A stretch of 36,884 nucleotides of DNA. Source: Candidatus Neomicrothrix sp. UBA881 (GTDB lineage Bacteria; Actinomycetota; Acidimicrobiia; Acidimicrobiales; MedAcidi-G1). Every line of letters begins with the position of its first letter. Position 1 is the first letter of the stretch. This document shows positions 6,895 to 14,671 of the stretch, piece by piece. Location: NCBI GenBank assembly GCA_002294285.1, contig DBFL01000058.1, forward strand, positions 1 to 36,884. The letters are read 5' to 3'. The translations under genes and the position numbers were made by a program. The notes beneath the pieces are model-generated. The model made no database searches and was not told the origin of the DNA. It saw only the letters and a list, made by a program, of their open reading frames with translations.

Positions 6895-7953
6895 CTACAA
6901 AGATGTTTTCGATAGTAAGTCTTCTATTGATTTTGAATAATCACTTCTGAGCACCCCGTACTCGGTGATTATTCCAGTGATTAGTTCTGCTGGTGTTACG
7001 TCAAAAGCAGGGTTCCATATCTCGACACCTTCGGTTGGGACATTTGTTTTTTCAACTCCCCTAACTTCATTAGCGTCCCGCTGTTCAATTTTTATGTCTT
7101 GACCATTTGATGTTTCTGGGTCAAAGGTTGTAATGGGAGCGGCGACATAAAAAGGGATTCCTGCGTTATGTGCGGAAACGGCATGCGTAAAAGTGCCAAT
7201 TTTATTAGCAGCGTCTCCATTTGTAGCTATACGGTCAGCTCCTACGACCACGGCATCTACACGACCTGACGCCATAAGAGAGCACGCAGAGGAATCGGGA
7301 ATAACTGTTACGGATATTCCGGCGTTAGATAACTCCCAGGCGGTAAGCCGAGCTCCTTGGAGTAAAGGTCTGGTCTCTGATGCGAAAACCTCTACCGGTT
7401 GACCTGCTAATGCCTTACCATAAATTACACCTAGAGCTGTGCCTATACCTGTTGTGGCAAGTCGACCTGCGTTGCAGTGGGTCATGAGGTTTGTGTAGGT
7501 AGACAATTCATCGGCTCCATGTCGGCCGATTGAATCGCAAGCATCACGATCTTCAGCAAAAATCTTATTTGCTTCTCTCAAAGCAAGTTCACGAATTTCT
7601 TCTTTTGAATTTCCCTCTGCAGCCGTCTTTTTAACCCTTTCGACCGCATAAGAAAGATTCACAGCAGTAGGTCTCGTTTCTCCTATTGTTTTAGCAGCTT
7701 TATTCATCTCAGAAATGATCTCTTCAACTTCGTCAGATGCAATCAGATCGATCGCTACAACTACTCCGTATGCTCCACATGCACCTATAGCTGGTGCACC
7801 TCGGATAGCCAGTCTTTTAATGGCGTCTACCACTTCATCAACCGTTTTGAGTGTTATTACTTTCAACTCGTCTGGTAACAATGTCTGATCAATTATCTCT
7901 ATTTCTTGGCCCGTCCAAGCAATTGTTGGTGGGTTGTCAATCAAAATGCTCAT
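6895..7953 (-). CDS. mtnA: S-methyl-5-thioribose-1-phosphate isomerase (or 5-deoxyribose-1-phosphate isomerase)
   Basis: 352 aa, full length for the MtnA/eIF2B-like isomerases. It carries RGAPAIGACGAYG (51-63), the catalytic cysteine C160 in THCNAG, ETRPLLQGARLTAWEL (193-208), and the catalytic aspartate D240 in VVGADRIATNGD, followed by KIGTFTHAVSAHNAG. Cys160 and Asp240 fall at the same numbers as in the Bacillus subtilis enzyme. It converts the aldose 1-phosphate to the ketose 1-phosphate. The ATG at 7953 has a well-placed AGGAG. The next gene in the operon is a class II aldolase fused to a dehydrogenase, and no mtnB, C, D or K is visible. This favours a DHAP-shunt role over the universal methionine salvage pathway. 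A perfect 16-bp palindrome lies just upstream. Confidence 0.93.
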   Translation of the reverse strand: MSILIDNPPTIAWTGQEIEIIDQTLLPDELKVITLKTVDEVVDAIKRLAIRGAPAIGACGAYGVVVAIDLIASDEVEEIISEMNKAAKTIGETRPTAVNLSYAVERVKKTAAEGNSKEEIRELALREANKIFAEDRDACDSIGRHGADELSTYTNLMTHCNAGRLATTGIGTALGVIYGKALAGQPVEVFASETRPLLQGARLTAWELSNAGISVTVIPDSSACSLMASGRVDAVVVGADRIATNGDAANKIGTFTHAVSAHNAGIPFYVAAPITTFDPETSNGQDIKIEQRDANEVRGVEKTNVPTEGVEIWNPAFDVTPAELITGIITEYGVLRSDYSKSIEDLLSKTSL

Positions 7954-7964
7954 GCAATCACTCC

Positions 7965-7980
7965 TAGAATTTAAATTCTA
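7965..7980. promoter_or_regulatory. Perfect 16-bp palindrome in the mtnA divergent promoter region
   Basis: TAGAATTTAAATTCTA is identical on both strands. It occupies positions 12-27 upstream of the mtnA ATG and touches its Shine-Dalgarno, inside the short divergent region between mtnA and the DinB-like gene. Such a site could be an operator for a dimeric repressor. It is AT-rich, so chance remains possible. No regulator gene is adjacent. Confidence 0.35.
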
Positions 7981-7997
7981 TTCCTTCCACTAGCGCT

Positions 7998-8849
7998 ATG
8001 ACTCGCCTATTCACCTATCGTCTACTTAATATGAATACTAAAGAAAGACCATCGATAAATGTAATTGATGCCCTGAGAGCTAACCATGATGACTTAAAGG
8101 AATTCATTGATTCTCTAGGAGAAGATGAATGGCAAATGGATAGCGCATGTGAAGGGTGGCGCGTCCAAGATGTCTTCGCTCACGTAACAAGCAATCTCAA
8201 ACAATTCGCGGATCCTGACCCACCAAGTGATGAACAAGATGCACTTAGCGCTGAAGAAGCCATGGAGGCTCTTGTCGCCCCACGAAAAGACTGGTCTCCA
8301 GATGAACTTATCGAGGAGTATTACAAATATTTAGAACCAGCTTTAGGTGTTTTTTCAAACCTGTTGGAAGAACCTACTGCCTCTGTAGAGCAGCAACTCT
8401 CTGACCTTGGCACATATCAACTCAGATGGCTGCCCTATGCTTTTTGTTTCGATCATTACTGTCACCTAAGACACGATATGACCTCTCCTGGTGGTCCGAT
8501 CAAACGAGATCTACCTCCTGCAGATGACCTGAGGCTTGCTCCTGGTATCGAGTGGATGATCGCAGGGCTGCCGCAGATGTGTTCAAAAGATTTAGATTCT
8601 CTCGAAAAGCCGATACTTCTTAGGTTAACTGGACCCGGCGGAGGAGAGTGGATTTTGCATAACTCTGAAAGAAATGACCTGATTGAAATAAACGAGAATT
8701 CTGGGCATGAAACTGCTGCGACTATCACTTCTGAAAGTCACAATTTTGTTTCATGGGCGACACATAGATCATCATGGAGGGAGCACTGTGAACTTGAAGG
8801 CGACACCGAATATCTCCTTACCGTCATCGATTCAATCAACATAATTTAA
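7998..8849 (+). CDS. DinB-like maleylpyruvate isomerase-family (mycothiol-dependent-type) protein
   Basis: 283 aa. The N-terminal half is a DinB-like four-helix metal-binding domain as in the TIGR03083/maleylpyruvate isomerase family. It contains ALRANHDDLKEFIDSLGEDEW, ACEGWRVQDVFAHV (first His ligand) and later DHYCHLRHD, which supplies the DxxxHxxD-type ligands. The C-terminal part (about residue 190 on) resembles the SCP2-like or MDMPI C-terminal domain. Members are typically actinobacterial and often use mycothiol as cofactor; the actual reaction is unknown. The start is uncertain: neither ATG 7998 nor ATG 8031 has a clear Shine-Dalgarno. The later one gives an N-terminus closer to the family and leaves more promoter room, while 7998 is the longest option. 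It is followed 28 nt later by an amidohydrolase and probably cotranscribed with it. Confidence 0.8.
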   Translation: MTRLFTYRLLNMNTKERPSINVIDALRANHDDLKEFIDSLGEDEWQMDSACEGWRVQDVFAHVTSNLKQFADPDPPSDEQDALSAEEAMEALVAPRKDWSPDELIEEYYKYLEPALGVFSNLLEEPTASVEQQLSDLGTYQLRWLPYAFCFDHYCHLRHDMTSPGGPIKRDLPPADDLRLAPGIEWMIAGLPQMCSKDLDSLEKPILLRLTGPGGGEWILHNSERNDLIEINENSGHETAATITSESHNFVSWATHRSSWREHCELEGDTEYLLTVIDSINII

Positions 8850-8877
8850 GATTCAAAACCAGAAAGGATTTCATCCC

Positions 8878-9888
8878 ATGCAGGCGAGTCGCTTCACTCC
8901 CCCCGGACCTGATTGGTATGAACTAATCCGAGAAGAAATTTTGGAATCTGACATTCCTATTGTTGACCCTCATCATCACCTGTGGAGGAGACCTGGGCTC
9001 GACTATTTATTGGAGAATTTACAAAACGATACCCAATCCGGTCATAACATCGTCAAAACTGTTTTCGTTGAATGTAGTGCCTCGTATCGGGATTCTGGGC
9101 CCGAACATCTCAAACCTGTTGGAGAAACAGAATTTGTGGCTGAAATTGCTGAAAAGTCAAAAGAGCAAGCTAAACCTTTAATCTCTGGGATAGTCGCTCA
9201 TGCAGACTTGACATTAGGAGCAAGTGTTGAACAGGTTATCGAAGCACACGAAGAAGCAGGCCGTGGATTGTTTCGCGGAGTCAGGCATGCTTTGGCGCAT
9301 TCTAAACATCCAGAACATATGACGATTGTCGGACGGTCTCCAGCTGGTCTTTATGAGAACGAAAATTTTCGAGAAGGTGTCCGCACTCTAGGTCGTCTGG
9401 GATTCACATATGAGAGTTGGCATTACCACTATCAGAATAAAGAATTTCTGGAAGTAGCTTCTTCAGCACCTGAAACGACGATAATCCTTGACCATTTCGG
9501 GACACCGCTAGGTGTAGGTCCATATGAAAATGAGCGTGAAGAAATTTTTGAACAATGGTCCAGAGATGTTGCTGAGATCTCTGCTTTGCCTAACGTATAC
9601 GCCAAACTAGGGGGTTTATCGATGCCAGATAACGGATTTAATTGGCATCTTGAAGATCGACCTCCGACATCTGATCAGTTAGTGGAGGCACAGAAACGAT
9701 ATTACGAACACACTATTGAGTGTTTCGGACCCGACAGGTGCATGTTTGAGAGTAATTTCCCTGTTGACAGACTTTCTATTTCTTACCATGTTCTGTATAA
9801 CGCTTTTAAGAAAATGGTCTCGCATTTTTCAGATTCTGAAAAATTAGAAATGTTTTATGGAACAGCTTCTAGCGTTTACGACCTCTGA
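8878..9888 (+). CDS. Amidohydrolase-2 family metal-dependent hydrolase
   Basis: 336 aa TIM-barrel amidohydrolase of the COG3618/PF04909 type (relatives include lactone hydrolases and decarboxylases). Residues 33-41, VDPHHHLWR, form the metal-binding HxH strand. Further conserved pieces are FRGVRHALAH near 138, ILDHFGTP near 201, NVYAKLGGLSMPD near 238, and the C-terminal FGPDRCMFESNFPVD near 284-298 with the acidic residue typical of the last barrel strand. An AAAGGA ribosome site precedes the ATG. Substrates in the family are very diverse and nothing nearby fixes this one. Its stop lies 2 nt from the convergent esterase stop. Confidence 0.85.
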   Translation: MQASRFTPPGPDWYELIREEILESDIPIVDPHHHLWRRPGLDYLLENLQNDTQSGHNIVKTVFVECSASYRDSGPEHLKPVGETEFVAEIAEKSKEQAKPLISGIVAHADLTLGASVEQVIEAHEEAGRGLFRGVRHALAHSKHPEHMTIVGRSPAGLYENENFREGVRTLGRLGFTYESWHYHYQNKEFLEVASSAPETTIILDHFGTPLGVGPYENEREEIFEQWSRDVAEISALPNVYAKLGGLSMPDNGFNWHLEDRPPTSDQLVEAQKRYYEHTIECFGPDRCMFESNFPVDRLSISYHVLYNAFKKMVSHFSDSEKLEMFYGTASSVYDL

Positions 9889-9890
9889 TG

Positions 9891-11072
9891 TTACAGACAA
9901 GAACGTATAGCTGTAATCAGCGAAACAGTTCGAGGGTCACCCATTACTGAGGTCCCCATTTGATTCATCACATAACCGAATCCCACCCTATGTTCCAAAT
10001 CTCCGAAAGCTAAAGAGCCTCCAGCCCCTGAGTGGCCAAAGGATTCCTCTGTCAACATAGGGCTCGATTCCAGTGACCTCATAAAGCCCATTCCCCAACC
10101 TGAGTCAACCACCAGCACCAAATCGGGGCCTCGTGAACTTTCTTCTTTTGTTTTTAGTACTGTTTCATCTTTTATAAGCCGAACACCATCGACCTCTCCT
10201 ACACAAGCCGCGTAGATGCGAGCTAACGCTCGTGCTTCGCTTATTCCACCTGCTGCTGGTATTTCGGCCGCGTGGACTTGTCTGCTGTTGAAAATGTCAA
10301 GTGCATTTGGGTTGAATGGGTCATATGCATCTCCCTTTAGCATCGAACCATCCAATGTTAAAGCGCGCCAACCAAGAGTTCCAGTTCCAATTATTGAATC
10401 AACCAGTTCCTGTACCATAGGGTCATCAACCCCAGGTGCTTCAACTATGGGCGCGACTCTGTGCTCTTCCGATTCCGGAAGCCCCATGAAAGAATCAACA
10501 CCTAAAGGCAAAACTACTTCTTCGTTGAAAAATTCCCCAATAGGTCTGCCATCTATCCTTTTTATAATTTCCCCTACGATCCAACCATAAGTAAGAGCGT
10601 GATACCCGTTTCTACTTCCGGGTTCCCATAGCGGAACCTGTTTTTCCAACGCCCTTAACACAGGCTCCTTTTCACATATTTCATCTAACGTGAGTTCTTC
10701 GTCTACTGCAGGGATACCAGCTTGATGGTTCATACACTGGGCAACAGTTATTTCCCCCTTGCCTCCCTGCGCGAATTCTGGCCAATAATGAGACACAGGT
10801 TTTTCATAGTCGAGCTTTCCTCTTTCATGGAGCATCGCTGCACATATTGCTGCTAAACCTTTTGTAGTTGAGAAATGCAACTGAAGAGTATTACGCTCCC
10901 AAGGGCGTCCAGAAACTGTATCTGCTACACCTCCCCAAATATCTACGACGCTTTCACCTTCAACGTAGAGGCAAAATGCCGCACCCTTTTCTTCAAAATC
11001 ATCGAAGTTATTTGAAAAAGCATCAGCTACCGCTTCATAACCTTCGGCTACTTCGCCGCTTATATCTGCCAT
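9891..11072 (-). CDS. Beta-lactamase-fold serine hydrolase (class C-like / family VIII esterase)
   Basis: 393 aa from the ATG at 11072, chosen because AGGAG sits 5 nt upstream; a longer frame reaching 11129 would read into the tRNA-Leu gene. It has the penicillin-binding-protein/class C serine beta-lactamase fold: the SxxK motif STTK (Ser68, Lys71), a Tyr motif in TYGW (Tyr162), and a late HSGAGG box in place of KTG. HSG-type boxes and the lack of a signal peptide point to a cytoplasmic esterase, lipase or carboxylesterase (EstB-like) rather than a secreted beta-lactamase. Other recognisable elements are the EPGSRNGYH and GGISEARALARIYA segments common to this family. The natural substrate is unknown. 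Confidence 0.88.
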   Translation of the reverse strand: MADISGEVAEGYEAVADAFSNNFDDFEEKGAAFCLYVEGESVVDIWGGVADTVSGRPWERNTLQLHFSTTKGLAAICAAMLHERGKLDYEKPVSHYWPEFAQGGKGEITVAQCMNHQAGIPAVDEELTLDEICEKEPVLRALEKQVPLWEPGSRNGYHALTYGWIVGEIIKRIDGRPIGEFFNEEVVLPLGVDSFMGLPESEEHRVAPIVEAPGVDDPMVQELVDSIIGTGTLGWRALTLDGSMLKGDAYDPFNPNALDIFNSRQVHAAEIPAAGGISEARALARIYAACVGEVDGVRLIKDETVLKTKEESSRGPDLVLVVDSGWGMGFMRSLESSPMLTEESFGHSGAGGSLAFGDLEHRVGFGYVMNQMGTSVMGDPRTVSLITAIRSCL

Positions 11073-11104
11073 AATTCTCCTGCTTAACTGAAAATTATTA
11101 TGAG

Positions 11105-11187
11105 TACCCGAGGTGGGAGTCGAACCCACATGATCTTTCGATCCAAGGATTTTAAGTCCTCTGCGTATGCCGTTCCGCCACTCGGGC
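11105..11187 (-). tRNA. tRNA-Leu (anticodon UAA)
   Basis: An 83-nt class II tRNA. The acceptor stem pairs GCCCGAG (11187-11181) with CTCGGGT (11112-11106), followed by discriminator A at 11105; CCA is not encoded. The D-arm region contains the TGGCGGAACGG pattern. The anticodon stem GAGGA/TCCTT encloses loop CTTAAAA, giving anticodon UAA for UUA codons. A long variable arm (GATC-GAAA-GATC) and a TPsiC arm with GGTTCGACTCC complete the cloverleaf. Confidence 0.95.
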
Positions 11188-11259
11188 TTCTATAAATGGA
11201 TACGCTAGCTAAACTCTTGCAACAACACTTCAAAAACGCGAAAGTTTTGTTTTTTACTT

Positions 11260-11571
11260 TTAAGCTGCTTGGGCGTAATTTTCTACAGAAGACCACATAA
11301 GCGCCCGATAAAAGTCTGAATCATTCTTATCGAGACTGTTGGCAACTAAAACGCCTTCAATCATGTCAGATATCACCGCGTTATACGGACGGTCATTAAA
11401 AGACACTGAAACAACGGAAAAATCATTACCTCGTCTTATTGATCGGTGGACTTCTTCAATTCTCGGAGGACTACGAAAAGTGGGAACAGCAAGATTATGT
11501 TTTCGCGCTACCTGACCTATGATTCTGGCGGTTTCGGCAAACATAAAACTTGTCATTTCTCTATTTTTCAT
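11260..11571 (-). CDS. Conserved hypothetical protein of actinobacterial type
   Basis: 103 aa with no domain I can name. The sequence has a short helical N-terminus (FAETARIIGQVARKHNL), a basic middle (EVHRSIRRG), then a beta-rich centre VVSVSFNDRPYNAVISDMIEGVLVAN, and an acidic-to-helical C-terminus ending WSSVENYAQAA. The pattern 'VSV-x-F/L-x-DRP-x-x-AVI-x-DMIEGVxVAN' resembles a small actinobacterial protein family of unknown role that I recognise only by pattern. It lacks a signal peptide or membrane segment. It is divergent from the nuclease gene with about 50 nt between starts and lies upstream of tRNA-Leu. An alternative ATG start at 11556 is possible; neither start has a strong ribosome site. 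Confidence 0.65.
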   Translation of the reverse strand: MKNREMTSFMFAETARIIGQVARKHNLAVPTFRSPPRIEEVHRSIRRGNDFSVVSVSFNDRPYNAVISDMIEGVLVANSLDKNDSDFYRALMWSSVENYAQAA

Positions 11572-11621
11572 ACTTTTCTAGTATCCCAAGCATGTGTGAC
11601 AATTATGAGGGAGTATGGAGT

Positions 11622-12566
11622 GTGTCCGATTTGGAAAATGAGTTAAACCCGGCTCAGCTTGAAGTAATTGAACACCTCGGAGCGCCTCTAAAAGATCGAC
11701 CGTCGTTCACATCAGATTTAAAAAAACACTTGCGGAGCGCTCTGGAGACGTCAGTGGCTCATTGCATTGAAGAAATACCAAATGGAGAAAGCATTTTTTT
11801 ATCTAAACATCGGCTTTCACAAATTCACGGTTGCGAAGAAAAATTTATCGCTGAAGAGAATGATGACTTTGAATGGCAAGTAGCGACCGCCAGAGGAACA
11901 ATTGTCCATAAGGCAATTGAGCTATCCGTAAATTGGCGGAAAGAAATCGAACCTAGTGTCATAGTGGACGAAGCAGTCGCAAGACTCGAGGAGGACTCGA
12001 ACAGTCTCGGTCATTGGCTCCAAGGGTGCAGCGAAATTGAAAGGGCGGAATTAAGGTCGATATCTGTCGACACCTTTACAAAATTTTTGGAATGTTGGCC
12101 GACTTTGAAACCTTCATGGAGACCCGTGACCGAAAGCCGCGTTAGAGCAGACCTGTGTAATGACACTCTGATACTTTCTGGAAAAGTTGATCTGACACTG
12201 GGTGTAGCGGAAGGAAACAGAGCAGGAAAGGTGATTGTTGATTTCAAAACCGGTGGTTTCAACGCGACGCATCATGAAGATCTGCGCTACTACGCTCTTG
12301 TTGAAACTCTTCGGATTGGGATGCCACCTAGGATGATTGCTTCCTATTACCTTGATCAGGCACACTTTGTTCCGGAAAAAGTGACCGAAGAACTTCTCAC
12401 TGCAACAGTCAGGAGAATAGCTCAAGGGGTTGAAAGAATAGTTGAAATTACTTTCATGGGTGAAAGCCCCAAACTCAAACCAGGTCCTTCATGCAAATGG
12501 TGTCTAATTTTGGATGATTGCGATACCGGAAAAAAATATTTGGATGAAAGTGGTTACGACAGCTAA
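11622..12566 (+). CDS. PD-(D/E)XK nuclease (RecB/AddB/Cas4-like) with putative Fe-S cysteines
   Basis: 314 aa from GTG 11622, preferred because GAGGGAG lies 8 nt upstream; the frame stays open to ATG 11592 and ATG 11550, which lack ribosome sites. The catalytic core is visible in order: GTIVHKAIEL (His of the RecB-type motif), LSGKVDLTLG (metal-binding Asp), and VIVDFKTGG (the D-x-K end of the PD-(D/E)XK signature), then a Q/Y-type helix RYYALVETL. A lone upstream cysteine in LSQIHGCEEKF and a C-terminal CKWCLILDDC (C-x2-C-x5-C) match the four-cysteine iron-sulfur arrangement of AddB and Cas4-like nucleases. No helicase or CRISPR genes adjoin it. It probably acts in DNA repair or end processing. 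Its last 4 nt overlap the convergent MFS gene. Confidence 0.83.
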   Translation: MSDLENELNPAQLEVIEHLGAPLKDRPSFTSDLKKHLRSALETSVAHCIEEIPNGESIFLSKHRLSQIHGCEEKFIAEENDDFEWQVATARGTIVHKAIELSVNWRKEIEPSVIVDEAVARLEEDSNSLGHWLQGCSEIERAELRSISVDTFTKFLECWPTLKPSWRPVTESRVRADLCNDTLILSGKVDLTLGVAEGNRAGKVIVDFKTGGFNATHHEDLRYYALVETLRIGMPPRMIASYYLDQAHFVPEKVTEELLTATVRRIAQGVERIVEITFMGESPKLKPGPSCKWCLILDDCDTGKKYLDESGYDS

Positions 12567-13813
12567 TTTGTGGCATTTAAATTACTGAATTTGCCTCTTG
12601 ACCATAAAAGGATTCCTGCACATGCCAATATTGATCCACTCAGAGCTACAACTAAACGTGGGCCGAATAAAGAAACCAACCACCCCATAGCAAGACTTGC
12701 AAATGGTGCAGGACCCAAAACACCCACAATATAAATCGCCATGACCCTTCCTCTCATCTCTTCATCAACCTGTAGTTGAACTACCGAATTAAGATTAGAA
12801 GCAGAAATTAAATGCATAACCCCTAAGAAACTGAGAGCCAAAAAGGCCACGCCATAAGAAGGCGCTATAGCGAAAAGGACGATTGCTAATCCATATCCGA
12901 CTGTCGCAATAAACTGCTGCGCTGAAGGCTTCATTTGACTTACATAACCCGTAACTAGGGGAACTACAACTACCGCTCCGATTCCTTGCGCTGATCCTAA
13001 AAGGCCGAATAGAAAGGGCGACACTTCGAAGACATCCTCTGAAAAAACAATTATTTGCTGAACTACTGGAAACCCGAAAGTAGAAATAATCGAAATAGTT
13101 ATGATGGCAGCTGAAATACCTCGTGATCTGAAGACATACCTAACTGATTCTCTGTAGTCAGAGATAATGGACGGCTTTTCGCTTTGGACTTTGACTTTTC
13201 TCTCTTGTGAATGCAACAGCGAAGCAGGATTTATCAACAAGAGAGAAAAAAGCATCGGCCCGTAAAAGAAAACTACGGCCAAAAGAGTCCACCCTGGGCC
13301 TGCGATTCCTAAGATCAAGCCTCCAATTGCTGGCCCTATGGCACGAGCAGCGTTGAATTGTGTTGAATTAAGAGTTATTGCATTACGTAGAAGGCTTTGT
13401 GGGACACAGTCAGCTACAAATGCCTGGCCTACCGGTATCAACAAACCTGAAACAGCTCCATTTAAGAAAAAAATAAAAACCCATACACCTGGTTCTTTTA
13501 GCCCCGCTCCCCAAGCAATAGCCATCATTCCCGCCATGGAAGACGCTATGACATTCGTGACTATTAAAACATTTCGACGGTTCATGTTGTCTGAGAGCCA
13601 CCCTGTAATTGGGTTTACAATGAGCATTGGAACAAAATTCGCAAATGCGGTAAGTCCAACCCATGAGGCTGATTCAGTGAGTCTGAAAATTATGTAATAG
13701 GTCGCAACATACTGAGCCCATCTGCCATTATTTTTCAGCACGGCGCCGAACCAATACAATCGATAATTACGAATACTTAATGAAGAAAAGAGTCCATGTG
13801 AAGAAATTGTCAC
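12563..13813 (-). CDS. MFS transporter (MFS_3/EntS-like exporter)
   Basis: 416 aa, about 12 hydrophobic segments, the standard size for a major facilitator. The start LSIRNYRLYWFGAVLKNNGRWAQ, split by an early membrane helix, and the GWLSDNMNRRNVLI loop (the MFS motif A, G-x-x-x-D-x-x-x-R-R) place it in the MFS_3 group, which includes the enterobactin exporter EntS and many actinobacterial exporters. The GTG at 13813 is supported by AAGG 7 nt upstream. The cargo is unknown. It is divergent from the enoyl-CoA hydratase-like gene (66 nt apart) and its stop overlaps the nuclease stop by 4 nt. Confidence 0.88.
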   Translation of the reverse strand: MTISSHGLFSSLSIRNYRLYWFGAVLKNNGRWAQYVATYYIIFRLTESASWVGLTAFANFVPMLIVNPITGWLSDNMNRRNVLIVTNVIASSMAGMMAIAWGAGLKEPGVWVFIFFLNGAVSGLLIPVGQAFVADCVPQSLLRNAITLNSTQFNAARAIGPAIGGLILGIAGPGWTLLAVVFFYGPMLFSLLLINPASLLHSQERKVKVQSEKPSIISDYRESVRYVFRSRGISAAIITISIISTFGFPVVQQIIVFSEDVFEVSPFLFGLLGSAQGIGAVVVVPLVTGYVSQMKPSAQQFIATVGYGLAIVLFAIAPSYGVAFLALSFLGVMHLISASNLNSVVQLQVDEEMRGRVMAIYIVGVLGPAPFASLAMGWLVSLFGPRLVVALSGSILACAGILLWSRGKFSNLNATN

Positions 13814-13879
13814 TATCTGACCTTATCTATCAAATTTATTTATAGTGGGAGTTAACAAGACTCATGAGAGGTTAGTGAG

Positions 13880-14656
13880 ATGGAATATCTAAAAATAGAA
13901 CACAGGGACAGGGTTGCTCTACTAACGCTAAACGATCCAGAACGTAGAAATGTAGTGAGTAACGACCTTAATGAGGAATTGGTTTCTACTTTCGATGAAT
14001 TGGAGAAAAGTGATACCACGGGTGCTGTCGTAATCACGGGTGAAGGTAGGGCCTTTTGTGCTGGCGCGATACTTGATGATTTATTGGACGCAGGTGAGTT
14101 GCAAAAACGAGGAGACGAGGCTTCTTTGCCTCATATTTACAGAGGTTTTTTACGCATAGCTCACAGCTCTCTTCCAACGGTCGCTGCCGTTAATGGAGCT
14201 GCTGTAGGTGCAGGCATGAATATGGTTTTGGCGTGTGATCTTGTGATCGCAGGAACTTCAGCACGTTTTGATACAAGATTTCTCAATATCGGACTTCATC
14301 CGGGGGGTGGACACACCTGGCGGCTTAGGAATATAACGAATCTTCAAACGGCAAAAGCTATGGTGCTTTTTAATCAAATTCTTGATGGCGAAGCAGCCGC
14401 TAAGCGTGGGTTGGCGTGGGAATGTGTTGACGATGACATATTGATTGAAACCGCTGTGAATTTAGCTTCTGAAGCGGCCTCTCATCCGCCTGAACTAGTG
14501 GCTAAAACGAAAGATACTTTGAGTGAGACCTCAAAAACTTTTGACTCAATTTCGTCAGTTGAACTAGAAGTTGGGCCTCAAAGGTGGTCTATGCAACAAA
14601 GTGCCTTTACGGAAATGGTGGGAGGGCTAAAGAAAAAGATAGCCGGTGAAAAATAA
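13880..14656 (+). CDS. Enoyl-CoA hydratase/isomerase (crotonase) family protein, atypical active site
   Basis: 258 aa, normal crotonase length, with an AGAGG ribosome site before the ATG. The fold is clear from LLTLNDPERRNVVS near residue 15, the oxyanion loop GEGRAFCAGA near 54-63, and the second oxyanion segment NGAAVGAGMNMVLACDLVIAG near 104 (broken here by function, not sequence). The two acid/base glutamates of classical hydratases do not appear at the expected places. The P-E-x-x-x-G segment reads RFLNIGLHPGGG, and the helix normally carrying the second Glu reads TAKAMVL. It may therefore be a crotonase with another activity (isomerase, dehalogenase-like, decarboxylase or hydrolase) rather than a beta-oxidation hydratase. 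No other fatty-acid genes are adjacent. Confidence 0.85.
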   Translation: MEYLKIEHRDRVALLTLNDPERRNVVSNDLNEELVSTFDELEKSDTTGAVVITGEGRAFCAGAILDDLLDAGELQKRGDEASLPHIYRGFLRIAHSSLPTVAAVNGAAVGAGMNMVLACDLVIAGTSARFDTRFLNIGLHPGGGHTWRLRNITNLQTAKAMVLFNQILDGEAAAKRGLAWECVDDDILIETAVNLASEAASHPPELVAKTKDTLSETSKTFDSISSVELEVGPQRWSMQQSAFTEMVGGLKKKIAGEK

Positions 14657-14671
14657 GTACCCTATTTACTC

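Noticed and set aside
9891..11072. Antibiotic-resistance beta-lactamase
   Set aside because: No signal peptide, and HSG replaces the KTG box; the protein fits family VIII esterases better.
11073..11129. Longer N-terminus for the beta-lactamase-fold esterase
   Set aside because: The extension would read into the tRNA-Leu gene, while ATG 11072 has an ideal AGGAG site.
11622..12566. Cas4 of a CRISPR system
   Set aside because: No cas genes and no repeat-spacer array anywhere in the window; the nuclease is longer than typical Cas4.
12563..12566. Frameshift at the overlapping ends of the nuclease and MFS genes
   Set aside because: Both proteins have complete C-termini; the 4-nt convergent overlap is ordinary compaction.
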